From assembly GCA_937138275.1 (NCBI GenBank), contig CAKZOY010000321.1, positions 1 through 21,509 of the forward strand: 21,509 bases of DNA. The letters are read 5' to 3'. Under the pieces are notes generated by a model. It made no database searches. It had not been told where the DNA came from and was given only the letters and a program-made list of their open reading frames with translations. The stretch is from an uncultured Chloroflexota bacterium (lineage in GTDB: Bacteria > Chloroflexota > Anaerolineae > B4-G1 > DUEL01). Positions 15,618-21,509 of this stretch are shown in pieces. How positions within the stretch are numbered: the stretch's first letter is position 1; every line of letters begins with the position of its first letter. Made by a program: the position numbers and the translations under genes.

Positions 15618-15716
15618 CAGTTGGGGAGTAGCCTGCCACAGGGGTCAGCAGTCGTCAACACGGAGCTGCGCTCCCGGCTGCTCGCTGGCATCCAATGCTA
15701 CAGGCGAGACCAACAC
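15618..15716 (+). ncRNA. yybP-ykoY manganese riboswitch aptamer
   Basis: The conserved segments are present in order: GTTGGGGAGTAGCC (15620-15633, loop L1), CAGTCGTCAACACGG (15649-15663, the L3 side of the metal site), and GCTACAGGCGAGACCAAC (15697-15714). Pairings support the fold: P1 GTTGG (15620-15624) with CCAAC (15710-15714), P2 GTAGC (15628-15632) with GCTAC (15697-15701), and a GAGC/GCTC hairpin at about 15663-15674. This family binds Mn2+ between the L1 and L3 loops and turns on Mn exporters. Here the 3' part of the aptamer (15703-15714) is also the left arm of the terminator at 15703-15754, so metal-bound P1 would block termination: an ON switch for the downstream small protein and P-type ATPase. 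Confidence 0.93.
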
Positions 15717-15754
15717 AAAGCGTTAAGCGTTGCTTTGGGTTGGTCTCGCCTTTT
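15703..15754 (+). terminator. Riboswitch-controlled intrinsic terminator
   Basis: GGCGAGACCAACACAAAGC (15703-15721) pairs with 15732-15750 (18 of 19 positions, one A-G mismatch), followed by TTTT. The left arm reuses the aptamer's P1 3' strand CCAAC, so terminator and ligand-bound aptamer exclude each other. The ribosome-binding site AAGGAGG of the next gene lies 7-13 bases after the T-run. Confidence 0.9.
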
Positions 15755-15772
15755 GCTATAAAGGAGGCCGCT

Positions 15773-16036
15773 ATGACCCGTTCCCGTTCGCCCTTTCGTC
15801 TGCCGCCCCGCTGGCGGTGGATCACCGGGCCGGTGATCGCCCTCGGCAGCGGCGGAGCAGCCGTCGCTATGTGGCTGGAAGAGAACGGTGTCGCGCTGAG
15901 TGACTGTGCGCCACCGGCAGGGATGGCCGCGCTGGCTGCCCTTCTGTACTGGTTCAATCATCTGGTCTTCAAAGCAGCCCACCCACGTCCCAGAGATATG
16001 GAAAAATCCGAGAAAAGGAGGATGGGAGAACCGTAA
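15773..16036 (+). CDS. Small two-helix membrane protein in the Mn riboswitch operon
   Basis: 87 residues from ATG 15773, chosen because AAGGAGG (15761-15767) is well placed and everything upstream is riboswitch. An Arg/Pro-rich basic head (MTRSRSPFRLPPRWR) leads into helix 1 (about 17-35, ITGPVIALGSGGAAVAMWL). A short acidic loop with Cys45 (EENGVALSDCAPPAG) is followed by helix 2 (about 50-68, MAALAALLYWFNHLVFKAA) and a charged tail. I do not recognise the family. The stop is 3 bp before the P-type ATPase ATG, so they are co-translated. Its place suggests a partner or regulator of the pump, or a Mn-related membrane function; this is inference only. Confidence 0.8.
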   Translation: MTRSRSPFRLPPRWRWITGPVIALGSGGAAVAMWLEENGVALSDCAPPAGMAALAALLYWFNHLVFKAAHPRPRDMEKSEKRRMGEP

Positions 16037-16039
16037 CCT

Positions 16040-18727
16040 ATGAAATCCAATTCGCTCTGGCACACCTTACCTGTTGAAGAAGTATTTACCACCCTGCAAT
16101 CCACACCGACCGGGCTGAGTAGCGAGGAGGCGGCCCGGCGGCTGACCCAATACGGCCCCAACGAACTCCAGGCAGCGCGCCGTATCTCCCCCTGGGCCAT
16201 CCTGCTGGAACAATTCAAAAACGTGCTCATCATCATCCTGCTGATTGCCGTGGGCATCTCGGCAATCCTCGGCCACGGCGTGGAAGCCATCGCCATCACC
16301 GTGATTGTGATGTTTGCCGTGATGCTGGGCTTCGTCCAGGAGTACCGCGCTGAGCGGGCCATTGAGGCGCTGCGGGAGATGGCCGCGCCCACCGCCACCG
16401 TCCTCCGGGATGGCGACGATGTGGAAATCCCGGCGCGCGAGTTGGTGCCCGGCGACGTCATCCTCCTGCACGCCGGAGACCGCATCCCCGCCGACGCGCG
16501 GGTGATAGAAGCGGTCAACCTCCAGGTGGAAGAGGCCGCCCTTACCGGCGAATCGGTCCCGGTAGAAAAACGCGTCGCGCCGCTGGCCGACCCCAACCTG
16601 GGAGTCGGTGATCGCAAAAACATGGTGTACGCCGGTACGGCGGTCACCTACGGACGGGGGCGCGCCGTTGTCGTCGCCACCGGGATGCAGACGGAGTTCG
16701 GCAAGATCGCCCAGATGCTGCAGACCGTGGAGACCACCAGGACGCCCTTGCAGGAGAATCTGGATAAGACGGGACACATCCTGGCCCGGGCCGCCCTGGT
16801 CATCGTGGCGCTGGTCGTCGCTCTGGGCCTGGCGCGCGGCCAGCCCATCCTGGAAATGCTCATCTTCGGCATTGCGATGGCCGTTGCTGTGGTTCCGGAG
16901 GCACTGCCCGCCGTGGTGACCATCTCCCTTGCCATCGGCGTCCAGCGCATGGCGAAACGGAACGCCCTGGTGCGCCGCCTGCCGGCCGTGGAAACGCTGG
17001 GCAGCACCACCGTGATCTGCTCGGACAAAACCGGCACCCTGACCCGCGATGAGATGACCGTCCGCCAGATACTGACCGCCGGACATCTCCTGGATGTGAC
17101 CGGAGCGGGCTACGAGCCGCGCGGAACGTTTTCGGAGAACGGCCGGGTTGTGGAGCCGATGACGATGGCGAGTCTGCGGACCCTTCTGCAGGGTGCGGCG
17201 CTGGCCTCCGACGCGCGCCTGGTCCAGGTCAACGGGCGCTGGGATATCAAGGGCGACCCGACGGAAGGCGCGCTGGTAGTGGCGGCAGCCAAGGCCGGCC
17301 TGCAAAAGGGCGAACTGGAGCAACAGTTCCCGCGGGTCGCCGAAATCCCATTTACCTCTGAAACCAAGCGGATGACCACGCTGCACCAGACGCCTGAGGG
17401 TGTCGTGGCCTACTCCAAGGGCGCGCCCGAGGTCATTCTGGATTCCTGCACCCACCAGTTGACTGACAACGGACCCGTCGCGCTGGATGCCGCTGGCCGG
17501 GAGGCGATCCTGCAGACAGCCCAGCAGATGGCGAGCCAGGCACTGCGCGTGCTGGGCGTAGCCTACAAGCCCCAGGCACGTCTGGAAGATGCCGAGCAGG
17601 AGATGATTTTCCTGGGGCTGGTAGGGATGCTGGATGCGCCGCGCCCGGAGGCGAAGGCCGCGATCCAGATATGCGAGCAGGCCGGCATCAAAGTGGTGAT
17701 GATTACCGGCGACCATCCGGTCACCGCGCAGGCGGTAGCCCAGGAACTGGGGTTGCTCAAGGGCGGCCGCGTCGTTACCGGCGCGGAACTGGAGGCGATG
17801 AGCGACGAGGAATTTGAGCGGGAAGTGGAAAACATTGAGGTGTACGCCCGCGTCTCCCCGTCCCACAAACTGCGCGTCGTCACTGCCCTGCAGAAAAAAG
17901 ACCACATTGTGGCGATGACCGGCGACGGGGTGAACGACGCCCCCGCCCTCAAGAAAGCCGATATCGGCGTGGCAATGGGTATCACCGGCACCGATGTGAC
18001 CAAAGAGGCCGCCGCGATGACTCTGACCGACGACAACTTCGCCTCCATCGTCGCCGCAGTGGAGGAGGGCCGGGTCATCTTCGGGAACATCAAAAAGTAC
18101 CTGATGTATCTGCTCTCGTCCAACATCGGCGAGATCGGCCTGATGGCCGGCGCCTCTCTCCTGGGCTTGCCCCTGCCGCTGACCGCCGTCCAGATTCTCT
18201 ACGTCAACCTGGCGACCGACGGCCTGCCTGCCCTGGCCCTCTCGGTGGACCCGCCGGACCCGGACTTTATGCGCCGCAAGCCGCGCGACCCGCGCACCGG
18301 CATCTTCACCCGTCCGGTTGTCACACTGATGACCATCGGCGGCCTGTGGTCTGCCCTCGTCAACCTCAGCCTGTTCACCTGGGCGCTGAATTCGGGCCGG
18401 AGCGTCGCCGAAGCGATGACGATGACCTTCGTCTCCCTGGTGCTGATCCAGTTTTTCAAGGCCTACAACTTCCGCTCCGACCGCCATTCGGTCTTCAACC
18501 AACCCTTCGCCAACAAATGGCTGAACCTGGCCATCCTGTGGGAACTGCTGCTGCTGAGTGCGATCGTCTACATCCCCTTCCTGCACGCTCCCTTTGGCAC
18601 GTTCAGTTTGCCGCTGGTGGACTGGGCCATTGTGCTCGGCGCGGCCTTCACCATCTCGCCGGTACTGGAACTGGCCAAGTGGATGGAGCGACGCGGGTGG
18701 TTCGGCCGCCTCCCGGACAGTGTCTGA
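16040..18727 (+). CDS. P2-type cation-transporting ATPase (Ca2+/Mn2+-type), probable Mn exporter
   Basis: 895 residues, full length for a SERCA/PMR1-like pump. N-terminal cation-ATPase domain (LSSEEAARRLTQYGPNEL), TGES actuator motif at 169-172, PEALP in M4 (286-290, Glu287), phosphorylation site DKTGTLT with Asp329, MITGDHPVTAQAV, and hinge MTGDGVNDAP. Ion-site residues of SERCA are kept in M5 (SSNIGE: Asn695, Glu698) and M6 (NLATDG: Asn723, Thr726, Asp727). The M8 glutamate of SERCA (E908) is replaced by Gln804 in LVLIQFFKAYN. Such pumps move Ca2+ or Mn2+ out of the cytoplasm. The upstream manganese riboswitch argues for Mn2+ export here. It starts 3 bp after the small membrane protein gene and relies on coupling or the GGGAG in that gene's end. 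A terminator follows at 18756-18792. Confidence 0.95.
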   Translation: MKSNSLWHTLPVEEVFTTLQSTPTGLSSEEAARRLTQYGPNELQAARRISPWAILLEQFKNVLIIILLIAVGISAILGHGVEAIAITVIVMFAVMLGFVQEYRAERAIEALREMAAPTATVLRDGDDVEIPARELVPGDVILLHAGDRIPADARVIEAVNLQVEEAALTGESVPVEKRVAPLADPNLGVGDRKNMVYAGTAVTYGRGRAVVVATGMQTEFGKIAQMLQTVETTRTPLQENLDKTGHILARAALVIVALVVALGLARGQPILEMLIFGIAMAVAVVPEALPAVVTISLAIGVQRMAKRNALVRRLPAVETLGSTTVICSDKTGTLTRDEMTVRQILTAGHLLDVTGAGYEPRGTFSENGRVVEPMTMASLRTLLQGAALASDARLVQVNGRWDIKGDPTEGALVVAAAKAGLQKGELEQQFPRVAEIPFTSETKRMTTLHQTPEGVVAYSKGAPEVILDSCTHQLTDNGPVALDAAGREAILQTAQQMASQALRVLGVAYKPQARLEDAEQEMIFLGLVGMLDAPRPEAKAAIQICEQAGIKVVMITGDHPVTAQAVAQELGLLKGGRVVTGAELEAMSDEEFEREVENIEVYARVSPSHKLRVVTALQKKDHIVAMTGDGVNDAPALKKADIGVAMGITGTDVTKEAAAMTLTDDNFASIVAAVEEGRVIFGNIKKYLMYLLSSNIGEIGLMAGASLLGLPLPLTAVQILYVNLATDGLPALALSVDPPDPDFMRRKPRDPRTGIFTRPVVTLMTIGGLWSALVNLSLFTWALNSGRSVAEAMTMTFVSLVLIQFFKAYNFRSDRHSVFNQPFANKWLNLAILWELLLLSAIVYIPFLHAPFGTFSLPLVDWAIVLGAAFTISPVLELAKWMERRGWFGRLPDSV

Positions 18728-18755
18728 ACCGGCCCCCAATCCCACAGGCAAAGAG

Positions 18756-18792
18756 AAAGGGCACGAAGGGTTATACCCTCGTGCCCTTTTTT
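18756..18792. terminator. Intrinsic terminator, probably bidirectional
   Basis: AAAGGGCACGAAGGG (18756-18770) pairs with CCCTCGTGCCCTTT (18776-18789) with one bulged A, followed by T's to 18792 and preceded on the other strand by an A-rich side. It separates the convergent P-type ATPase and aminotransferase genes and can serve both. Confidence 0.9.
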
Positions 18793-18819
18793 GTATGGCA
18801 CTCCCCGCATTTCCAGGGT

Positions 18820-19983
18820 TCAGGCCGACGGCCGGGCATCCCCCAGCACCTCCCCCACGCGCAGGACCTCCTCCTCGGTGTTGTACCCGTGTGGGCTGAC
18901 CCGGATGTAGGACTCCCGCAGGGAGACGGCGATCTTCGCCTCCTGCAGGCGGGCATAAGCGGCCCGAACGTCCCCCGGAACGGCGAAAGAGACAATGGCC
19001 GAACGGTGAGCCGGTTCCAGGTCGCTCACCACCTCATACCCGCGCCGCTGCAGGTCGGCGATCAGCAGATCGGTTAGGTGGAGGGTGTGCTGATGGATGT
19101 TCTCTATCCCGACCTCCAGCAGCAGTTCTATCGCCGCCATCAGGCCTGTCGCGCCGACCAGGTTGGGGCCGCCCAGGTCAAAGCGGTGGGCATCGGGCAG
19201 GAAGGTCAGGTCGTACTGGCGCCACTCCTCCCAGTTCACCACGCTGATGCACCCTGCCATCGGCGGCGGCATCTCCTCCAGGAGTTCCCGCCGACAGTAC
19301 AGGAAGCCGATGCCGACCGGCCCCATGAGCCATTTCGGTCCGCCGCAGGCCAGAAAGTCTATCCCCAGCGCCTGCACGTCCATCGGGATTGCCCCCAGGG
19401 ACTGGATGCCGTCCACGATGAAGTACGCGCCGTGGGCCTGGCACCATTCTCCGATGGCAGCCAGGTCGGTGCGAAAGCCGGTGAGGAACTCCACGGAACT
19501 GACCGCCACAGCGCGGGTCCGTCGGTCGGCATGCGCTTCCAGCGCTTCCACCGTCAGGCCGCCCCGGTCGTGGGGAATACAGCGGGCCTCCACCCCTTTC
19601 TGCCGTTCCAGCAGCATCCAGGGATAGACGTTGGACGGGAACTCCATATCGCAGAAGATGATGTTATCGCCGGGGCGAAAGGGCAGGGACTGGGCGACGA
19701 TGTTCAGGCCGTGGCTGGTATTCTGGACAATCGCGATTTCCTCCGGCGCTGCGTGGATCAGGCGGGCCGCCGCCCGGCGCAACCGGTCCGGGATGCTTTC
19801 CTCCTCCTGGTCCATAAACCCGAAGGTCACCAGGCGCTTGTCCAGGTATTGGACCATTGCGTCCCGCACCCGGCGGGGCAGGGGAGAGATTGCGGCATGG
19901 TTCAGAAAGGAGCAAACGGAAGTCGCGGCTTCCATCTCATCCCGCAGAAGGCGAAGGGGAGATGGTTCTGGAAAAGAGTTCAT
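18820..19983 (-). CDS. Class V PLP-dependent aminotransferase-fold enzyme (cysteine desulfurase / isopenicillin-N-epimerase-like)
   Basis: 387 residues from ATG 19983, chosen because AGGAGG lies 6 bases upstream; a longer frame up to 20115 lacks such a site. The fold is clear: FLNHAAISPLPRRVRDAM at about 26-43, VQNTSHGLNIVAQ (PLP phosphate side), FIVDGIQSLGAIPMDV with Asp191 and Gln194 contacting the cofactor, and GGPKWLMGPVGIGFLY with Lys217 as the Schiff-base lysine. The GGPKW form and the lack of an obvious conserved catalytic Cys loop make a plain SufS/IscS role less likely. An epimerase, lyase or kynureninase-like reaction is possible. It is a single-gene unit with its own promoter (20124-20129) and shares the terminator with the P-type ATPase. 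Confidence 0.85.
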   Translation of the reverse strand: MNSFPEPSPLRLLRDEMEAATSVCSFLNHAAISPLPRRVRDAMVQYLDKRLVTFGFMDQEEESIPDRLRRAAARLIHAAPEEIAIVQNTSHGLNIVAQSLPFRPGDNIIFCDMEFPSNVYPWMLLERQKGVEARCIPHDRGGLTVEALEAHADRRTRAVAVSSVEFLTGFRTDLAAIGEWCQAHGAYFIVDGIQSLGAIPMDVQALGIDFLACGGPKWLMGPVGIGFLYCRRELLEEMPPPMAGCISVVNWEEWRQYDLTFLPDAHRFDLGGPNLVGATGLMAAIELLLEVGIENIHQHTLHLTDLLIADLQRRGYEVVSDLEPAHRSAIVSFAVPGDVRAAYARLQEAKIAVSLRESYIRVSPHGYNTEEEVLRVGEVLGDARPSA

Positions 19984-20123
19984 GCGATTCCTCCTGAATG
20001 CGGATAGGTGACCGAACTTTGCCCTCCGGGGCGCCCGGCGCGGCCAGGTCGCGGGCCACATTGTTGGCAGAGGCAGCGGAAGGCAAAAACACGCGGGAGA
20101 AGATAACCGACTCATCCGGGGAA

Positions 20124-20129
20124 ATTATA
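20124..20129 (-). promoter_or_regulatory. Extended -10 promoter element of the aminotransferase gene
   Basis: TATAAT on the minus strand preceded by TGG (TGnTATAAT). No good -35 hexamer is seen, as is common with extended -10 sites. The leader to the ATG at 19983 would be about 130 bases; I see no known riboswitch in it. Confidence 0.65.
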
Positions 20130-20167
20130 CCACAGAACAGGCGAGCGCCACTCCGCTGCGGGTAAGA

Positions 20168-20308
20168 ACTTGTGCAGCAAATCCCTTTCGGGGGGCAGCA
20201 TGCCCGCGAAGTCGAGGAGAAAGTGGGATTGTGGGGGCAGCGAAGCCGTCCCCCACAATCCCCACACCCCACCCTTTTCTCACACAGGGCGAATTCCTGC
20301 GCAAGCCC
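20168..20308 (+). repeat. Copy C of the ~140-bp repeat with terminal inverted repeats
   Basis: It begins ACTTGTGCAGCAAATCC and ends GGGCGAATTCCTGCGCAAGC, as in copy B (15429-15567). The central hairpin is TGGGATTGTGGGGG (20225-20238) against CCCCCACAATCCC (20251-20263) with a GAA-containing loop. Flanking blocks CCCCACACCCCACCC and CACACAGGGCGAATT also match copy B. Hairpin arms differ from copy B on both sides, so base-pairing is kept. It ends about 15 bp before the -35 box of the T-box promoter. Confidence 0.75.
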
Positions 20309-20323
20309 GCCCCCCCTCCTCTA

Positions 20324-20353
20324 TTGGCGCGTTTTGGGCATTTGTGGTAAAAT
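20324..20353 (+). promoter_or_regulatory. Promoter of the T-box leader
   Basis: TTGGCG (20324-20329), an 18-bp spacer and TAAAAT (20348-20353) with TG upstream (extended -10). The transcript would start at about 20360, 35-40 bases before Stem I. Confidence 0.6.
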
Positions 20354-20384
20354 CTAAAGCAGTTATACGGCTCTATCCGTTTGA

Positions 20385-20697
20385 AAGGCGAAGAACAGGA
20401 GGAGTAGGCCGGAGCGGTCCTGGCGAACCGATCCGGGTGGTCGGGCAGAGAGGGGGGTCACGGGCTGCAAGCCCCCTGCAGCGCCGTCGGCCGAAGGTCG
20501 CCTGGGAGCCGGGAGCCCCAACCGGGAGGTATCCCCCGCAGTAGGTCTCCCCGGGCCCCGCCCGTTACAGCGGAAGCCCTTGGCCGTTATCTGGTCACAG
20601 AGACCGGGCGAGGGCATAGAGCGCGTCGGCCCCGCCGACGAACCAGGGTGGTACCACGGAACCGCCCCTTCCGTCCCTGGACGGGAGGGGTGGTTTT
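20385..20697 (+). ncRNA. T-box riboswitch (tRNA-sensing leader), specifier read as GUC (Val)
   Basis: The T-box core AGGGTGGTACCACGG (20645-20659) matches the family consensus. Stem I is visible: AGTA (20403-20406) then GGCCG pairs with CGGCC (20488-20492), followed by GAA (20493-20495), the loop-E partner of AGTA. The eight-base 3' side GAA-G-GTC-G places the specifier codon at 20497-20499 (GUC, valine). AGAGAGGGGGGTCACGG (20447-20463) and GCTGCAAGCCCCC form the distal AG-bulge/terminal-loop part. Stem III is CGTCGGC/GCCGACG (20624-20640). The TGGT bulge would pair with an ACCA tRNA end (A73), which suits tRNA-Val and argues against tRNA-Gly. Antiterminator CCAGGG (20643-20648) / CCCTGG (20675-20680) competes with the terminator. 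Uncharged tRNA would switch the gene on. Confidence 0.92.
20661..20697 (+). terminator. T-box intrinsic terminator
   Basis: ACCGCCCCTTCCGTC (20661-20675) pairs with GACGG-GAGGGGTGGT (20680-20694), followed by TTTT. The strand CCCTGG at 20675-20680 is also the 3' half of the antiterminator, so the two folds exclude each other as expected for a transcription-attenuating T-box. Confidence 0.9.
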
Positions 20698-20703
20698 CAT
20701 TAT

Positions 20704-20738
20704 ACACATTACGCATTACGTGTTACGTGTTACGTGTT
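20704..20738. repeat. Five tandem heptamers (ACRYRTT)
   Basis: ACACATT, ACGCATT and three copies of ACGTGTT follow one another without gap between the T-box terminator and the ribosome-binding site of the methyltransferase. This is a short tandem heptanucleotide array of the kind seen between genes in some bacterial genomes. Confidence 0.85.
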
Positions 20739-20752
20739 TCGTAAGGAGCCCT

Positions 20753-21509
20753 ATGGCCTGGTGGGAAACGTTCTTTGACGACCGCTATCTGCGCATCTAC
20801 GGCCCGCTGGCATCGCCGGAGGCGACCCAGGAACAGGTGGAGGGGATTCTCGCCTACTTAGACCTCCCGGAGGGGGCATCCATCTTGGACCTGGCCTGCG
20901 GCTACGGCCGCATCGCCATCCCGCTGGCCCAGCGGGGCTTCCGCGTCACCGGCCTGGACCTCAGCGAGACGCTCCTGGGGCAGGCCCGCGCCGCGGCCCG
21001 CAATGCCGACGTCCAGGTCTCCTGGCATCGGGGGGATATGCGGGAGATCCCCTGGACCGATACCTTTGACGCCGTCATCAGCATCTTCACCTCTTTCGGC
21101 TTCTTTGAGAACGACCGGGAGAACCAGCGAGTGCTGGAGGGCGCCCGGCGGGCGCTCAAAGTGGGCGGGCGTCTCCTGCTGGATGTGATGAACCGGGATT
21201 GGCGGGTCCGGCAGGACATTCAGCGCCACTGGTTTGAGGCGGGGGAACTGATCGTCCTGGCCGAGCCGTGGCTGGACCCCGTCGCCGGGCGCACGGGCGA
21301 AACCTGGCGCTGGCTGGAAGGCGGCGAGTGGCAGACGATGGAATTTGACGTCCGCATCTACACCGCCACCGAACTGAAGGCAATGGTGGAGGCTGCGGGT
21401 CTGCGCTGGCTGACCGCCTTCGGGGGATGGAAGGGAGAGCCCCTCACGCCCCATGCCCGTCGTATCATCGCCCTGGCGGAAAAGTCGGAAGTCGGTAGTT
21501 GGAAGTCGG
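20753..21509 (+). CDS. Class I SAM-dependent methyltransferase downstream of a T-box, partial at the right edge
   Basis: ATG 20753 follows AAGGAG at a good spacing, and the frame stays open for 252 codons to the edge. Motif I ILDLACGYGRIAIPLAQRGF (44-63) with acidic GLDLS (67-71), GDMREIPW (94-101), FDAVISIFTSFGFFE (105-119) and ARRALKVGGRLLLDV (131-145) identify a Methyltransf_25/11-type small-molecule enzyme. The body is about complete by residue 245; the last codons run into a heptamer repeat (21482-21509), so the stop is likely just outside. It is the first gene under the T-box. Substrate unknown. Confidence 0.88.
   Translation, partial: MAWWETFFDDRYLRIYGPLASPEATQEQVEGILAYLDLPEGASILDLACGYGRIAIPLAQRGFRVTGLDLSETLLGQARAAARNADVQVSWHRGDMREIPWTDTFDAVISIFTSFGFFENDRENQRVLEGARRALKVGGRLLLDVMNRDWRVRQDIQRHWFEAGELIVLAEPWLDPVAGRTGETWRWLEGGEWQTMEFDVRIYTATELKAMVEAAGLRWLTAFGGWKGEPLTPHARRIIALAEKSEVGSWKS
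21482..21509. repeat. Tandem heptamers at the right edge
   Basis: AAGTCGG, AAGTCGG, TAGTTGG and AAGTCGG are contiguous and reach the window edge. They are read in the methyltransferase frame, encoding a Ser/Glu/Val/Gly/Trp tail unlike the rest of the enzyme. The full array is not visible. Confidence 0.75.

Larger units (their letters stand above)
15047..15772. other. Divergent intergenic region between AAA+ ATPase and Mn-efflux operon
   Basis: No protein gene is supported. In order it holds the ATPase promoter (15102-15130), the 14-bp hairpin (15175-15204), the 19-bp TTC hairpin (15219-15259), repeat copies A and B (15334-15567), the Mn riboswitch promoter, aptamer and terminator. Minus-strand open frames across 15118-15611 are translations of the repeats and show the same peptide twice (KGFAAQ / KGFVAQ), which exposes the duplication. 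Confidence 0.75.
20116..20752. other. Divergent intergenic region between aminotransferase and methyltransferase
   Basis: No protein gene is supported. It holds the aminotransferase -10 element (20124-20129), a fragment of the GGCACTCCGC repeat (about 20147-20160), repeat copy C (20168-20308), the T-box promoter and T-box, and the heptamer array (20704-20738). Confidence 0.75.

Noticed and set aside
16067..18751. 894-codon open frame on the minus strand opposite the P-type ATPase
   Set aside because: It mirrors the whole ATPase gene, has a low-complexity His/Gln/Asp/Gly-rich translation, no domain and no ribosome site; a by-product of GC-biased codon use.
19984..20115. Longer N-terminus (44 extra residues) for the class V aminotransferase
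   Set aside because: AGGAGG is placed exactly for ATG 19983, the extension is Pro/Arg-rich without family match, and the -10 box fits a leader.

Overview
The window (about 60% G+C, dense genes, strong Shine-Dalgarno sites, sigma70-like promoters, many GC-rich intergenic foldbacks, abundant GT-C membrane glycosyltransferases, DUF917 and AAA+ proteins) looks like a bacterial chromosome, most plausibly Chloroflexota (Anaerolineae or related). That assignment is inferred from protein style and repeats and is not proven by any marker gene. I see no rRNA, tRNA, CRISPR array, phage gene or transposase gene.

Layout. (1) Minus strand 1-1194: the N-terminal part of a GT-C glycosyltransferase running off the left edge and carrying in-frame copies of a small palindromic repeat. 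(2) 1195-1584: a non-coding island of nested palindromes. (3) Minus strand 9399-1585: a seven-gene operon with a consensus sigma70 promoter (TTGACA-16-TATAAT). It holds a dipeptide/oligopeptide-type ABC importer (lipoprotein binding protein, two permeases, two ATPases) followed by a DUF917 protein and a NicX/M29-like metalloenzyme. The genes are tightly packed, many overlapping, which suggests uptake of an amide- or ring-containing small molecule followed by its breakdown. The binding-protein gene has an apparent one-base deletion near its 5' end. (4) Minus strand 15046-9556: AAA+ ATPase, cupin, YdjM-like membrane metal-dependent hydrolase, SAM methyltransferase and a second GT-C glycosyltransferase. 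(5) 15047-15772: a divergent intergenic region packed with foldback repeats and ending in a manganese (yybP-ykoY) riboswitch with an intrinsic terminator. (6) Plus strand 15773-18727: an 87-residue two-TM protein and a P2-type Ca2+/Mn2+-type ATPase, forming a Mn-induced efflux operon. (7) Minus strand 19983-18820: a class V PLP-dependent aminotransferase-fold enzyme. (8) 20116-20752: a second divergent region with another copy of the same repeat and a complete T-box riboswitch, whose specifier I read as GUC (valine). (9) Plus strand 20753 to the right edge: a SAM methyltransferase directly behind the T-box.

The most notable points are: two ligand-sensing RNA leaders 4.7 kb apart, each preceded by a copy of the same ~140 bp MITE-like repeat in the same orientation; a T-box whose first downstream gene is a methyltransferase and not an aminoacyl-tRNA synthetase; an undescribed small membrane protein between the Mn riboswitch and its pump; and the transporter + DUF917 + NicX-like cassette.
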